NCBI GenBank assembly: GCA_964006375.1
Contig: OZ023265.1
Coordinates: forward strand, 155,846,547-155,910,546
Length of the DNA stretch: 64,000 nucleotides
Reading direction: 5' to 3'
From: Tillus elongatus
Lineage: Eukaryota; Arthropoda; Insecta; Coleoptera; Cleridae
Part shown: positions 23,177 through 36,596 of the stretch, one piece after another
How positions within the stretch are numbered: the first letter of the stretch is position 1
Layout: each line of letters opens with the position of its first letter
Translations under genes and position numbers: made by a program
Notes under the pieces: model-generated
Database searches by the model: none
Seen by the model: only the letters and a program-made list of their open reading frames with translations
Told to the model about the DNA's origin: nothing

Positions 23177-23186
23177 TGAACAAGAA

Positions 23187-23345
23187 TGAAATTAATGACC
23201 TGGGAAGTCTTTAAACTCACCAACATTTTTTGAAATAAAATAACAATTCAAAATTCAAAATTAATGACCTGGGAAGTCTTTAAACTCACCAACATTTTTG
23301 AAATAACATAACAATCAAAATTCAAAATTGCAGACCGGGATTAAG
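23187..23345 (+). repeat. Tandem ~71-bp repeat in LTR-element interior
   Basis: ATTAATGACCTGGGAAGTCT then TTAAACTCACCAACATTTTT occurs twice (about 23191 and 23261). A third, diverged start (TTGCAGACCGGGATTAAGTC) follows at about 23328. Confidence 0.88.
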
Positions 23346-25026
23346 TCTATCAACTGTACCAAAGCTAGTTCGACCAAATAACACGCCAAAATTCAAAATT
23401 TAAAGCAAATGTCAAGCATGAAAGAAGAGTATAGGCAAATTCAAAACCGAGGTAGATAACGTTAGTAAACAGCTAAGCGTGGGGAAGAATCTCACGTCAA
23501 ACAAGCAGTAGAAATGCACGTCAAACAAGACATATACGAACGGAAACCAACGAAGTAGTGGGGACAAGTTTAAACCCAAGATAAGAGGACCAGAGCTGCC
23601 AACAAATGAGGAAAAAGAAAGAAAAATATATGAAGAAAACAGATATCAAGGCCAATTATGTAAAATTCGTTAAAATTATGGAACATTTAGTAGGATAGAC
23701 AACTAAATAAGGACGTCTGAAACAAGGAATAATTGGAAAAGTCAAAATTATATATGTACGAACAGTGAAATGAATTTAATAGATGGAGAAGCTAACCAGT
23801 GAATATGTAAACCCATAGAGGGCATATTGAGATAATGAAAATAGATATAGATGATTATATGCACAGTAGTTGCAAGATATAGGGGAATGAGATGAAAAAG
23901 TCAAGTAAAAGGAACATATAGTGACTGATAAACAGTAGTTTCAGATTAATAATAAAAAAGGAAAGTTGGGTATCAGAAGAATAAAACGAATTGAAAAAGG
24001 AAAGGACCTAATATCAAAAAGAAACATATAGAAACTTACAATGGCAGCAGCAATAGAAAAAATAGTCCAAATATGGGGGTATATACGAACATGTCGTTAT
24101 AGAAATCGGTTAATTATCACGTGTACGAACACACGCAATGAGAAAAGGGAACCTCGGTAATATAATAAAAAAAAAATAATGATGATAAAGAGATAAGTTA
24201 AACAACAAGGAATTTGAAAAGCAAGAGATAATTTCTTACTTTACTTGGGGGGATACTTAAAACTAAATTTAGCCTTGACATAGTCAATTAACAACATTTT
24301 TCATTTGATGTTGATGGCATTTCATATAACATGCAGCATGCAGACTTAATAACTAAGTCGAACGTTGCTTGGGCAAACGTGACATTAAAAAAAAGGAATA
24401 TAAGTTGAAGAAATCCTAGACGAACAAAACACTGACATGACACATATTTTATTAAAAGCACGTAAACTAACGAAGCACTATTTTAAATAAAGGCCATAAA
24501 CACTTCGAAGAACTGAACACTTGTGAAGCTGGAACAAACATGCAGCAATAATGACAACAGGATCAGTATTCGACAGTAGCAGAAATTTGCAGACACAGTA
24601 GTATTTTTCTTAAAATAATTGTGGGCACAGCAGTGGTCTTCAAAAACATAATTGACAAAATATTGGCACAGCGGTGTTCTTATAAAACTATTAAAGGCAC
24701 GCTAGTGTTCCTCTAAATTGTAGGCACGCTAGTATCTTTTTAAACATGCTTATAAGCACAATAATGTCTCTCATGCATAAGTGCATCTGACACTTAAATA
24801 TAATAACTTCTCATGTTCGCAGCTAGATCACTTGGGTCTCAGATGATAGTTCTGATTACACAGCATAACTTCTTACAGGAATGGCAGTGACTGTTTCTGA
24901 AATGCTAAAAAAATGTATTAAGGGAGGAAAAGATTATATTGCTATAAACTAAAAGCGTGAATAAAAATTTTTTCCTAGCTTCAGAAGGCAAGCCTCTAAA
25001 GCAGTAAAAATTTATTATTGGGGATT
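23346..25026 (+). other. Non-coding interior of LTR element
   Basis: 1.7 kb where pol would normally lie. It has no long frame in any phase and no recognisable RT or integrase motifs. It ends TTATTATTGGGGATT before the right LTR; only a weak polypurine tract (GGGGA) is present. Confidence 0.7.
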
Positions 25027-26872
<1,846 letters not shown>

Positions 26873-27362
26873 TTGATAAGTGATCGCCGATAATTTTGAT
26901 AAAACATAATGTATGTATCGCTATATCCTCCCAAGATCTATTAGACACTGCTTGTAATAAATTTATGCCCCTTTCGTATTTGGCTTTTATGGAGTTAATG
27001 TGTCTGGTCCACAGCAATTTTCTGTACAAGATCCAGTCCAAGTATTTATGTTCCTTGGAGATGGGTACGGAGAAATGGCCAACGTTAATAATTGTTATCT
27101 GACCAATTCTGTGACGTGTGTAAATAACGTTAGATGTTTTTTATGTGCATAAATCAAAACCATTTTTATATAACCAGGACCCTAAGAGAAGCTTTGAGGC
27201 TTGCAGTTTACTTATGCATTTGTGTTAGATGTGTCCCTAGTATAGATCACGGAATCGGCGCTATACTGGATGCATTTCATTTATTTTAGTAGTATCTTAT
27301 GCACATTAAGGTTAAATAGAATTGGACTTAGTACTGCGCCCTGGGGTACGCTAATGTTGACT
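26873..27362 (-). pseudogene. LINE reverse-transcriptase fragment C
   Basis: Minus strand, 27355 downwards: ISVPQGAVLSPILFNL corresponds to RT motif B (VPQG). QYSADSVIYTRDTSNT corresponds to the catalytic motif C with YADD disrupted by a substitution. DRKLLWTRHINSIKAKY then ERGINLLQAVSNRSW matches the thumb region of Jockey-like reverse transcriptases. Multiple stops and frameshifts are present, and both ends are missing. The sequence belongs to a different LINE lineage from fragments A and B, as the thumb motifs differ. Confidence 0.78.
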
Positions 27363-27556
27363 AGCCTAGCACCGTGTAAACTTATCTGTTGATAAATATT
27401 TACACTATATTAGCAAATTATTTTGTAGATAAATCAATAAATATTGATAATTTGTTTTGAAATATTCCCGTTAAAAGGAGTTGTCAAAAATTAGCCCAAT
27501 TTTTAGCTTCCACGACATAAAAACCATCTTCACAACACAGAAAAAACTGTCAAGAA

Positions 27557-27880
27557 AGCCTCGGTGGCTTAGTGGTAAGTACGTGTGCCTCTGAACCGAA
27601 GGATACTGGGTTCGATCGCACGTTTCTCCTTACACTTTTTCAATACATATGGTAACAACAACATCAACCGAAGTTGTGGCATTGTGTTCAAGCCAGTGAA
27701 ATGAAAACAAGTTCCGCCTTTCAGAGGGGGCGTAAATCCATCGGACCCGTGTCTATGAGATCTTGGACACGTTAAAGATCTCTACACTCCTTACAGAAGG
27801 GCAGGGTTTCGGTAAAATTTCTAGGATAGTGGGGAGAAACTGACGTTGAAGAAACAAAAGAAAAACACACACGCACAACT
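27557..27880 (+). mobile_element. tRNA-derived SINE, copy 1
   Basis: The tRNA-like head GCCTCGGTGGCTTAGTGG contains an A-box (TGGCTTAGTGG), and GGGTTCGATCGC fits the B box. The body carries GTTGTGGCATTGTGTTCAAG, a GGGGGCGTAAA motif, GGACACGTTAAAGATC, CAGAAGGGCAGGGTTTCGG and a 3' tail GACGTTGAAGAAACAAAAG-AAAAACACACAC. RNA polymerase III would transcribe from the internal boxes, and a LINE must supply the reverse transcriptase. Five related copies are in this window. Confidence 0.85.
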
Positions 27881-28082
27881 GTCAAATCTAAAAACTTCCA
27901 ACGATTTGATTCCAAACGAATCCCAAGGAGTTTGCGTAATTTGTCGTTCCAACTGTTTCAGAACTCATATAGGACAAACTAATAGACGCAACCACAATGC
28001 GAACATACCCTTGCAGCTGGAAAATTCGCCTCTGGTGAATACTGCCTCAATCTTATTTAATCTGTATTCAAAATTCTCTTAA
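27846..28082 (+). pseudogene. GIY-YIG-like fragment (Penelope-like element)
   Basis: The frame contains KTSNDLIPNESQGVCVI followed by CRSNCFRTHIGQTNRR. Spacing and residues resemble the start of the GIY-YIG nuclease domain in Penelope-like proteins (GVY.I.C..C...YIGQT.R), with THIGQT replacing YIGQT. About 65 codons remain, and the upstream RT is absent. The assignment rests on this one motif. Confidence 0.5.
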
Positions 28083-28087
28083 CGGTT

Positions 28088-28480
<393 letters not shown>

Positions 28481-28582
28481 AGACAGACGGATTCCCCCTA
28501 TCAGTGTCAGTTCTGAGCTGACCTTAAATGTATGGAATTTCGACCACGAAATTATAATGCATGTTTGTAAGAAAATAAATTC

Positions 28583-28868
28583 GGGACTTAGTAAGTGCGT
28601 TGTGGTAGCGAGTTTTTAATGAATGCCTCAAAGTTGAATAGCTCAATTTGCTATTAACCTATAAGGTTCGTTGGCCAGGAAACTAGTTTTTTCGGGAACA
28701 TTTTAAGTTTATTTTCGAAAAATGTTTGTACATTTTCAGACAATAAAGTTATTTTGATGAAATATGATACATTGTTTCTACTATATATTTTATACTGGTA
28801 ACCAAATTTGATGTCTGTTTTCTTTAAAAAAAAAACACATATTTGCTCATAACGCACTTGCTGCGTCC
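28583..28868. mobile_element. MITE-like repeat with GGACGCAG TIRs, copy 3
   Basis: Left GGGACTTAGTAAGTGCG, right ACGCACTTGCTGCGTCC. The interior matches copy 1 (TAGCTCAATTTGCTATTAAC, AATAAAGTTATTTTGATGAA). About 286 bp, non-coding. Confidence 0.72.
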
Positions 28869-28869
28869 A

Positions 28870-29875
28870 GGCTTTTTTTATTTATAGTTAAATGGCTTGG
28901 AGCCACGGACATTGATTGTGAAAAGCAACATCAATGTTTATAAAACTCATGAATGGGTATACAACAATTCAATTTTATCATACGTGACGATGTCGCAAAA
29001 GGCTAAGCGGAGTGTAGAAAAGAAAATAAGCACCTGTAAAGCCAAAGATTTTTTTGCGTCCATATTTAATATGTAGGTGCAGCTAATTAGATTCAGAGGC
29101 AATGTCATTAACAATGCTGCGGTTCAATTATATAAAAAGTAGAGATAAAATGTGGAAATGTAACAAAGTCCATTTTTAAAAAGGTACGCTAATGAATTTT
29201 AATTTAGTTCCACTTTTACCAAATGTAATATACATGCTAGTGTAGTTTCCCCAATCTACCCTCTTCACATCTGTGTCAATATACTACATATTTCATGGCA
29301 ACCCCTGTTGCCACCTCAAAGTTCACAAGTTCTCAGTCGTTTGTCTATTTGAAGTCGAAAGGTCGTTACCTATACCTTTTCTGTTTTTAAGTGGGACATT
29401 ACCGTTGCCACAAACACAAAAACGTTGGATTCTGAATGACACGTGGTTCAGTGACAAATATGTCATGCTGATTTCAAAGCATTTTCCTTCGTATTTATTG
29501 TATATATCCATAATGTTTAGAGTGAAGTTTATAATATCTTATTTTAAAATGTGAAGTAGCTTGCCACTGTTGGAAACATTGAACGCTTTACTTGAACATA
29601 CTTGTACTTTGTTCTGAAACAAAAGTTTGGCAGTTAAATGGGAAACAATTTAAAGGAGTTTATATTTTGAATATACTCAAAATAACTTAAACTTCAAATG
29701 TTTTGATGTAACTATACAAGAGTAAAAAGTTGATACTTTGCTATGATCAAATATAACAACTCAAAATAACGACACTACAGTGTGTCCTAACGTGAATGGC
29801 TTCGACTATTATTCGAAAGAGTGTATATAGGATAACTATAAAAATCGGATAGTCACCTACGGTAGTAGATTCTGC
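28870..29875. other. AT-rich stretch, no feature seen
   Basis: No coding-like frame and no repeat shared with other parts of the window. Confidence 0.45.
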
Positions 29876-29879
29876 GTTT

Positions 29880-30002
29880 TAGCGAATTTCTATAAAGAAA
29901 ATAATATAAATAGGTAACAACATTCGAATTTTCAATTTTATTTGAAGTGAGCACACATTAAAGCTTTTGGCACCCATATCCGAGGCCAGTTTCAGACTTT
30001 AT
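29880..30002 (+). repeat. TA-bearing dispersed repeat, copy 8, left part
   Basis: TAGCGAATTTC, a GAGCACACATTAAAGC segment and CCCATATCCGAGGCCAG match the family's left half. The copy is interrupted at the TA tract by the hAT element at 30011 and resumes with TA at 32704. Confidence 0.7.
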
Positions 30003-30010
30003 ATGATTAT
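30003..30010. repeat. 8-bp target-site duplication, left (ATGATTAT)
   Basis: Exact match to 32698-32705 on the other side of the hAT element. Confidence 0.93.
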
Positions 30011-32697
30011 CAGTGGCGGCTCGTGGTCGAATACGAAGCGGGTTTATAAAATTAAGAACATGTAATATCAGAACATGAAGTACTGCTCATGATGTTGTAA
30101 ATGCGCCGCAGGTGAAATTTTTAAATATTTTCAAGGTCACGCGTGTTCCTGGCACTTCAGAATTACGATTAATAAAAACTTTAGAAGAAACACTCAAATA
30201 CCCATAGCATTTAATAACACAATAAATAAAAAACTTACGTTTACTTATAAAGGAAATCCATTCGTCTATGCTTTGAATTAGCAAACACATCAATGACACG
30301 ATTGTTGAAGTCTGGAATTTTGCAATTAATTCTTTTTCCATACTTAACATGGATAATGAATTTAGTCCTCCTTGTACCATGGTGTTCCTCAGAAAAGTCT
30401 TCACTCTTTTAAGAGTTGAAAAACAACGCTCACTTTCAACTGTTGTCATAGGAATCGTACAAAGAAGTTTTAACAACAAAACACTTTCACTAAAACAGTC
30501 TAGTAAGTTTCGGTCTTTAAATAATTGTAGAATAACTAAGCAACTCGCCGCCCCTCAAAAATCATCTCTACTGTATATAACTAATAGTTCACTTTTCAAT
30601 TTAGCTTTGTCGAAAAAGTCATATGTTTTTGTTACACTATCAAACTCTTCAGTGGGGAAGTTGTTTTCATATTTACGGAATTTATCAGGAAAAAAAAGTT
30701 TGGATGCTAAAAGATGATCGTTAAATTCAAATCGGTCCTTGACCTGATTAACTAACACATCACATACTCCCTTCGATTGGGCAGAAAATGACAAGGCATT
30801 CGGTCTACGCCTATTTGGTGGTGAACTTGGAGAATCGGATGTACGGATTTTTTGATCGCTTTTTCAAAGTTATTCACAAAGCTATTGATTTTGATAGCAT
30901 CCAGAGATCAGGACTGAAATTCATTAAAAAGAATTTCACAGTGAGGCATGATTTTACCAAATAAAGTAAGCCAATATTTAAAATGGTCATTGTTTAAATA
31001 GTCCAATAACATTTCCGCTTTGTTATATGTATTATAATCATTTCCAGCAAAGTCTAATATACATATCAGCATTCCTTTAAAAGTTATGCATTTTACATAG
31101 ACATTTCTTACCGTTCGAGTGTTATAATTCCATCTGGTCGGCGGCGCTGCTGGAATTCGCTTTTTCACAATACTTTGTAATACCTCCGATCGCTTTGGCG
31201 ATCGTGAAAAGAAGGTAGGAAATGCATGTAAATTTGCGAAAAAATTAGAGATATTTCTTTTGACAGACACGCTTTTTTGTAAAATTAGATTAAACTGCTG
31301 GGCATAGCAGTGAATACAATACGCATATGGATAGTCATTTTTTATAATACTTTGCACGCCTCTCACTTTCCCTGACATAACGGCTGCTCCATCATAACTT
31401 TGACCTACTAACTGATTAGGCGTAGTGACGCAAGATTTAGAAATTTCCAAAATCGCTCATGTATGTGATCGTTTCGTTTATATCTCAAAATTAACACAAG
31501 TTGCTGATGGGTAGAAACATTCGTCGTTTCATCATCCTGGATGGCTACAAAGCTAGTCTCTAAAATTTGTTTTTTTACTTCTTCCTGATAAACTGCAAGC
31601 ATAGCATCTAGTAAATCATTCTGAACCGATTTTGAAGTTACTATAAAAACATTACTCCCTTCCAAATGCTGTTTCATTGCCACATCTATTTCCGCCACAA
31701 AATCGATGATCCCTCTGTATATACCGCGATTTAAACTGCCCGATGATTCGTCGTGCCCATGTAAGGCGATTCAAAAGCACCACAAATTTAATACAGTCGT
31801 GATAATACATACCGGTTTTTTGATACTTGTTCATTGAAGTTTTTAATCGACTTTTGATATGCAGATTCCAAAAACTGTCGAATGTCCACATTACCAATAT
31901 CGGAGAGATTTATTTCATTCTTCATATGAATTTGGGAAGATGCATGCTTTTTATTTTTGCCGACAAATGTGGCAAATCCGTATCCCCTGTTTTTGTCCAC
32001 TCAACATTTACATTAGGATTACCGGCGAAAATCAGGCACGGAAAGCAAAATACTGCGTTTAGTTTATTACACCCGCACAACCACGAAGTTTTTTTTTATA
32101 TTGTTCTACTTTAAACACAGGTTTAAACTTTTTATTTTTAAGGTACACTCTTGTACCAGCTGTAGTTCTGGGCGAGGTGGACCCTTTTTCTTTATTTCAA
32201 AACGATTTTGAAAATTATTCAAATTTTCTTTAATATATTCCACAGAATACGACTCCATTGTTTACATATTTTAATTAACACGTAACAGGAGACGAGACGA
32301 TTGTCGGGTACCCGCGCTGACGTAGCGCGACTTTCCTCCTTCTCGTGCACTGCACCTAAGCGCGGTAAGATGTGTGTATTATATCTTCTGTTTCACGCGC
32401 CCGACTGCTCTCTTTTTAACACACAGAGTATCGCTCTTGCGATATGTTCAGGATCCTACTTGAGCCGAAAAAGTTAGGTAAAGACGTCAGCGACAAGACA
32501 GCAATGTATATATTTTCTATGGGTTACGGGTTGGTGTTGTGTATGTAACTATGTAGATAATGGTAAAAAAGGTAATATATTATACGATAATTATCAATTA
32601 TATTATAAATATTTAAGGGATGAAATTATATGGTGTAGGTAGTTCAATTTTTAAGGGGGTTCACTGTACAAATGCACCTATATTAAAACCGCCACTG
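30011..32697 (-). mobile_element. Full-length hAT transposon 1 (2687 bp), inactive
   Basis: The ends CAGTGGCGGCTCGTGG and AACCGCCACTG give a 9-bp perfect TIR (CAGTGGCGG), flanked by exact ATGATTAT duplications. It encodes a ZMYM1-like hAT transposase on the minus strand, broken by frameshifts. The element sits in the TA tract of a TA-bearing repeat. Full ends plus a decayed gene suggest a once-autonomous copy. Confidence 0.95.
30087..32258 (-). pseudogene. hAT transposase (ZMYM1/DUF4371-like), frameshifted
   Basis: The likely start is ATG at 32258 (MESYSVEYIKENLNNF). Recognisable parts in order: an N-terminal region where a TTF-type zinc finger is expected (about 32000-31790, degraded); FVAIQDDETTNVSTHQQLV (about 31555-31495), holding the first acidic catalytic position; GQSYDGAAVMSG then GVQSI, and YCIHCYAQQFNLIL (31410-31270), the second conserved block; and the C-terminal hAT dimerisation segment TTVESERCFSTLKRVKTFL (30450-30390). 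hAT transposases cut and paste DNA using a D-D-E site in an RNase H fold. At least five frame breaks separate the pieces, so no active enzyme is expected. Gene order and length (about 720 codons) fit the family. Confidence 0.88.
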
Positions 32698-32700
32698 ATG

Positions 32701-32705
<5 letters not shown>
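32698..32705. repeat. 8-bp target-site duplication, right (ATGATTAT)
   Basis: Exact repeat of 30003-30010. Confidence 0.93.

Positions 32706-32780
<75 letters not shown>
32704..32780. repeat. (TA)n microsatellite
   Basis: 77 bp, remainder of the TA tract of the repeat into which hAT 1 inserted. Confidence 0.95.
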
Positions 32781-32781
<1 letters not shown>

Positions 32782-32782
<1 letters not shown>

Positions 32783-33360
32783 TTCCCAAAAGCCGCAAAT
32801 TAAACGCCACGCGAAGATAGATCAGCTCAAGCCCTTACAGCAAAACTCTATAAGTTTACGGTTTTCAAAATCTTGACAGTTGTATGAAAAAAATTAAAAT
32901 TGTTAAATGTTAAGGTATTGTGCCCCTCGTATGCCGAAAAAACCTTTCGGGAATGTGATTTTTGTGCATGTTAATCCTCAATAATGGCGTTATCGAATCG
33001 ATCTCAAATATTTTGTGTCACTTACATGACTAGTTAATCAAGCTTAATTTTTTTACTAACTATGTGTATCAGTTTTCCTTAAATAAATAAATAAAAATTA
33101 TTCAGAAAAATCTGAAAAATAAATGAAAAATCGGACTTTGCTTCTCATTTTTTTTTAAATTTTGATTAAGCCTACGTGCTGAAAAGAAAATTGTTGAAGT
33201 TATTAGCTCATAATTTCAAAAACTTTCCTGTTTTATGGAGATTCTAAAATGATATAAAACATTAAAAGCTATAAAAGTCTGTCGGCGATTGAAAGTAAAT
33301 TTGGAAGTGAAGTCAGCTAATAAATAAGAACAAACAGGTTGTGACGTGTACAAAACTTAT
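32782..33360. other. AT-rich stretch, no feature recognised
   Basis: Adjacent to a mariner remnant and possibly its non-coding flank, but I could not show terminal repeats. Confidence 0.4.
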
Positions 33361-33443
33361 TTTATTCGTAATTGATGCTCAAATTGACGGCCATTGTCTT
33401 ATACATAAACGACATCGTCTTACTAACGATCCCCTTACTCTTC

Positions 33444-33825
33444 TTAGACTCTTCGCGAAATTTCTTGAGCTGCTGTTCTGATTCTTTGACGTAGCTCCTC
33501 TTGATTTCTTACTGGTTTTCCATAACTCTTATCTTTTAAGCATCCCCAATACAAAAAGTCTAGTGGATTCAGTTCCGGTGGGAAAACTGGCCACAAGATA
33601 GGTCTTAGGCGGCCAATCCATCTGCCCAGGTATATCTGATTCAAGCAATGCCTTACTTGTAAGGTATACTGGGCTGGGTATCCATCATTTTGAAGCCAGA
33701 TTGTCCTCCGAAGTTCCAACGGGACGTCCTCGATCAGTTCTGGCAAATGATTTTGTTAAAGCGCAGAAAATTTTTGGCTATTTAACGTAGGAGGCAGTTC
33801 CACGGGTCCCAAAAGTTGGGTTAGG
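33444..33825 (-). pseudogene. Mariner-like (DUF4817-type) transposase C-terminal fragment
   Basis: On the minus strand, GPVELPPTLNSQKFSAL is followed by an in-frame TAA (33756-33758), then LPELIEDVPLELRRTIWLQN. The second catalytic motif is retained in QNDGYPAQY. GRWIGR and FPPELNPLDFLYWG follow; in relatives the third catalytic aspartate lies in SPDL, here replaced by glutamate (PPEL). EELRQRIRTAAQEI then leads to a stop near 33444. The N-terminal helix-turn-helix and first catalytic aspartate are missing. Members of this group move DNA by cut and paste into TA sites. This copy is truncated and inactive. Confidence 0.85.
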
Positions 33826-34124
33826 TTGCCTAAAACAAAATCATCCAGGCGATTAATAAGGAAAAATAACTGCTACGTTTATAACTTGGCAGATAATTTA
33901 CGTTTCTAATTATTAATTAGGTTTCCTTCTGAAAAGCTTTTGTAACTTTAATGAACTTTGTAATACGAGTTTCTTTCTATATATAGCAAAATCTAATTTT
34001 TTAGCTTCATAGAAAATTGAGTTTTGGGCATTTTTCTCAAAAGGAGTTAGAACACAAGGTTTTTTTGATAATGGAGAGATATCGATGGTAACATTTTAAA
34101 AAGAATTCTTTAAATGTGCGCATA

Positions 34125-34132
34125 CTAGGATC
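34125..34132. repeat. 8-bp target-site duplication, left (CTAGGATC)
   Basis: Exact match to 35176-35183. Confidence 0.88.
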
Positions 34133-35175
34133 AATAAGTGCGCCGGAGAAAAAATAATATTTTTGCTATGCTATGTTTTAATAAATTTTAATTTTTTTAC
34201 CTCCTGCATTCTACAAATACAAACAAAATTAGTATATCGAGGATCGCAGAGTCGGCAGCCATTAATACAGAATCAGAAGAAGTATAGTGTGTTAATGGTT
34301 GCCGACGTTATATACATACATATACACTGAGTCCTGCGTCGGTGTGTATTCTTCGGCGCTCTAAGTAAATGGGAAACTTCAATGCGAAATTATCGACTAT
34401 CTTTGTCAAAAACGACCAAATAAGCAATCCCGTTGTGCGATTTAAAATTCCACACTTGCAGCACAGCATAATAAGACTCAGCACCGAATCTTGAAGAGCG
34501 GCCCTATGATGTTGTGAGCATATAATATTTGACCTTGCCCACATGGCTCCAGCTTAACGGACCAGGGTGGGAATACAGTTATGCTGTTCTCGAATCACAG
34601 GCGTATTCGCTCATTTTATCGCCAGGACCGTATTGTATTTCTTAAAGCAATGTTATTATTGATTTGTATACAGAAAAAGATTACGTAATTGAAGCAACGA
34701 TAGTTAAACATAGGCAAAAATATAGTCTTAGTAGAAGGAATATAACTACGATAGATTAGATCCTCGTGAATAGCATGTCGACTTAATGCGCTAGCAATGT
34801 TGGCAATAAACAGGGACTTTGTATCTGAAAAAGCGAATTTTGATGAAAGAGTTTTAGAACAGTTTGTGACTATCAAAAATAGGCGTATGGATTTTTCGTT
34901 TAAGGAATTAGTATAGGTCTGTTTTTTATAACTTATAAACTAAAGTGAATGCTGAGTGTTGACAGAATTGCGATTTGTGTTAGTAATTATCAAAGGAAAG
35001 GACTTTTTAACTACTATAACCTATAACTAACTAGAGGAAAACTTGGTAAGTAGTTAATAATTATTAAGTTTAGTAAGTAGGTTTTTTTATAATACATTTT
35101 CTGGGAAAAAAGAGGCGAGCCCTTCATTTTTTTTTCTTTCGCACCCCCAATGCATTAAGGCACTAGCCGCTACTG
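34133..35175. mobile_element. hAT MITE copy B (1043 bp), left TIR missing
   Basis: Paralogue of 55124-56442. The right end GAGCCGCTACTG-type terminus (here TAGCCGCTACTG) is present. At the left, sequence begins AATAAGTGCGCC, lacking the first 15 bp (CAGGGGCGGCTCCTC) of copy A, yet the 8-bp duplications abut both edges exactly. Non-coding; a short frame shared with copy A (MGNFN...) is not recognised. Confidence 0.85.
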
Positions 35176-35183
35176 CTAGGATC
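35176..35183. repeat. 8-bp target-site duplication, right (CTAGGATC)
   Basis: Exact repeat of 34125-34132. Confidence 0.88.
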
Positions 35184-35301
35184 TCTAGAATCGATATTTA
35201 AGGTTTGTGTAAGTCTGATATATTAATTTTAGTAATATGCTGTATAGTAATAGTGTACAATTCTTGTGAAAATTCACTACTATAACGCGCTTGCTGCGTC
35301 T

Positions 35302-35594
35302 CGAAATTTTTATATATAATTTTGTTATGTAGTTATTTAAAGTGTCGTTAGTGCCAGTGACCCTGGTTGTTAAGACACTTAAATTACAAATACAAAAAAA
35401 AATATCCCTGCTATTTGAAAATCGGTTAACTTTTTTGAGCAGACCAAAATTGAAATATTCTTATCGTGCTGAATGGGAAATGAAATGTTCCTTTAAAAAA
35501 GTATATCCCAATGCCTTGCCTTCCTGTTAATAATTTTGTGATGATAGTTACCCTGAAAAGAAAGAGGGAGGGGAGTGGGCAGAAAAATATTTTA
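35302..35594. other. Short stretch, no feature seen
   Basis: AT-rich sequence between a repeat end and LINE fragment B. Confidence 0.35.
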
Positions 35595-36494
35595 CTTTTA
35601 TTTTATTTTAACCACACACCACGAAGGCTTACAGCCTAAATACTATCGTACCGTGGATGTCGACAAGGAGGAAACAGGCAACTTGTTAATTCTAGACTTG
35701 AATGTTTGGAGGTTCGGGGGAGAAGGAAAAACATGTGCCGGCAAGGAATTCCACAACTTTGAAGTCCTCGGGACAAAAGAGCGGCCGTAACAAGATGTTC
35801 TATGTCTGGTGACCTGGACAGTAAGAGAGTGCATTCGCTCTGTTTCCCTGGTAGATCTGTTGGGGGCAGCAGGTGGAGGAACTATGGAAGAAAGCTCTCC
35901 TGAGCAGTGCCCGTGCAGATATCTATAAAATAGAGAGAGGTCACCAACGGCACGTCGGTGGGCAAGGGATGGCAGCCTTTGGGTGAGGGTAAAGTCACCG
36001 ATGAGACGTATAGCTCTCTTCTGAATGGAGTCCAGGATAGCGAGTGTAGAAGCGGCAGCAGCACCCCAGATGTGGGAGCAGTATTCGAGGTTTGGTCTTA
36101 TTTGTGAAGTATATAAGATATAGAGATTAGCTGGAGGAGGAAACCTAATTTCTTAGCAGCCGCTTCTGCAATTGATGTGACATGTTTATGCTAATTCAGA
36201 TTCCGATCCACAGAAAGATTCCGATCCAACAAGTGAAAGGGACTCATTACTTTGAATAACTTGGTTGTTCATTGTGATGGGTCTAGGGCTTATGTATCTC
36301 TTATGAGAAAGAAAGCAAGACTATGATTTGGTGGGGTTGAATTGTACAAGATTTCTACTTTCCCAGCCTAATATTTTTTGGAGATCCACGGAGACAGAAC
36401 CCTCCATGAGTCTAATTGGGCTAAAGAGACAGGCTTAGAATATTGTATATTTGAGTGGATGGTGCTGTCGTCCGCGTAACTGTGAACTGGGTTA
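35595..36494 (-). pseudogene. LINE reverse-transcriptase fragment B
   Basis: Paralogue of fragment A. On the minus strand, NPVHSYADDSTIHSNIQYSK keeps the catalytic YADD box intact (near 36475). The thumb region and a C-terminal WNSLPAHVFPSPPNLQTF then FKSRINKLPVSSL (35740-35660) follow. The fragment stops immediately upstream of YADD at about 36494, so most of the palm, the fingers and the endonuclease are gone, as in 5'-truncated insertions. Frameshifts separate the YADD part from the C-terminal part. The adjoining sequence on the 5' side leads to a SINE at 36597. Confidence 0.84.
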
Positions 36495-36596
36495 AAATGG
36501 TGACAAGTACAAAATCTAAGTTGACCCATTTCAAATTTTCTCATAAAAGTTACTAGTAACAGATAATCGAGTTCACTCCTTACTTTTACAACTAGA

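Larger units (their letters stand above)
33840..35301 (-). repeat. GCAGCAAGTGCG-terminated repeat, long type, copy 4 (carries a MITE)
   Basis: Inverted relative of 15655-16140 and 57880-58290, ending CACTACTATAACGCGCTTGC-TGCGTC at 35301. It is split at 34125-34132 by a hAT MITE; the flanking text 'GTGCGCATACTAGGATC ... CTCTAGAATCGAT' aligns with uninterrupted paralogues. Confidence 0.75.
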
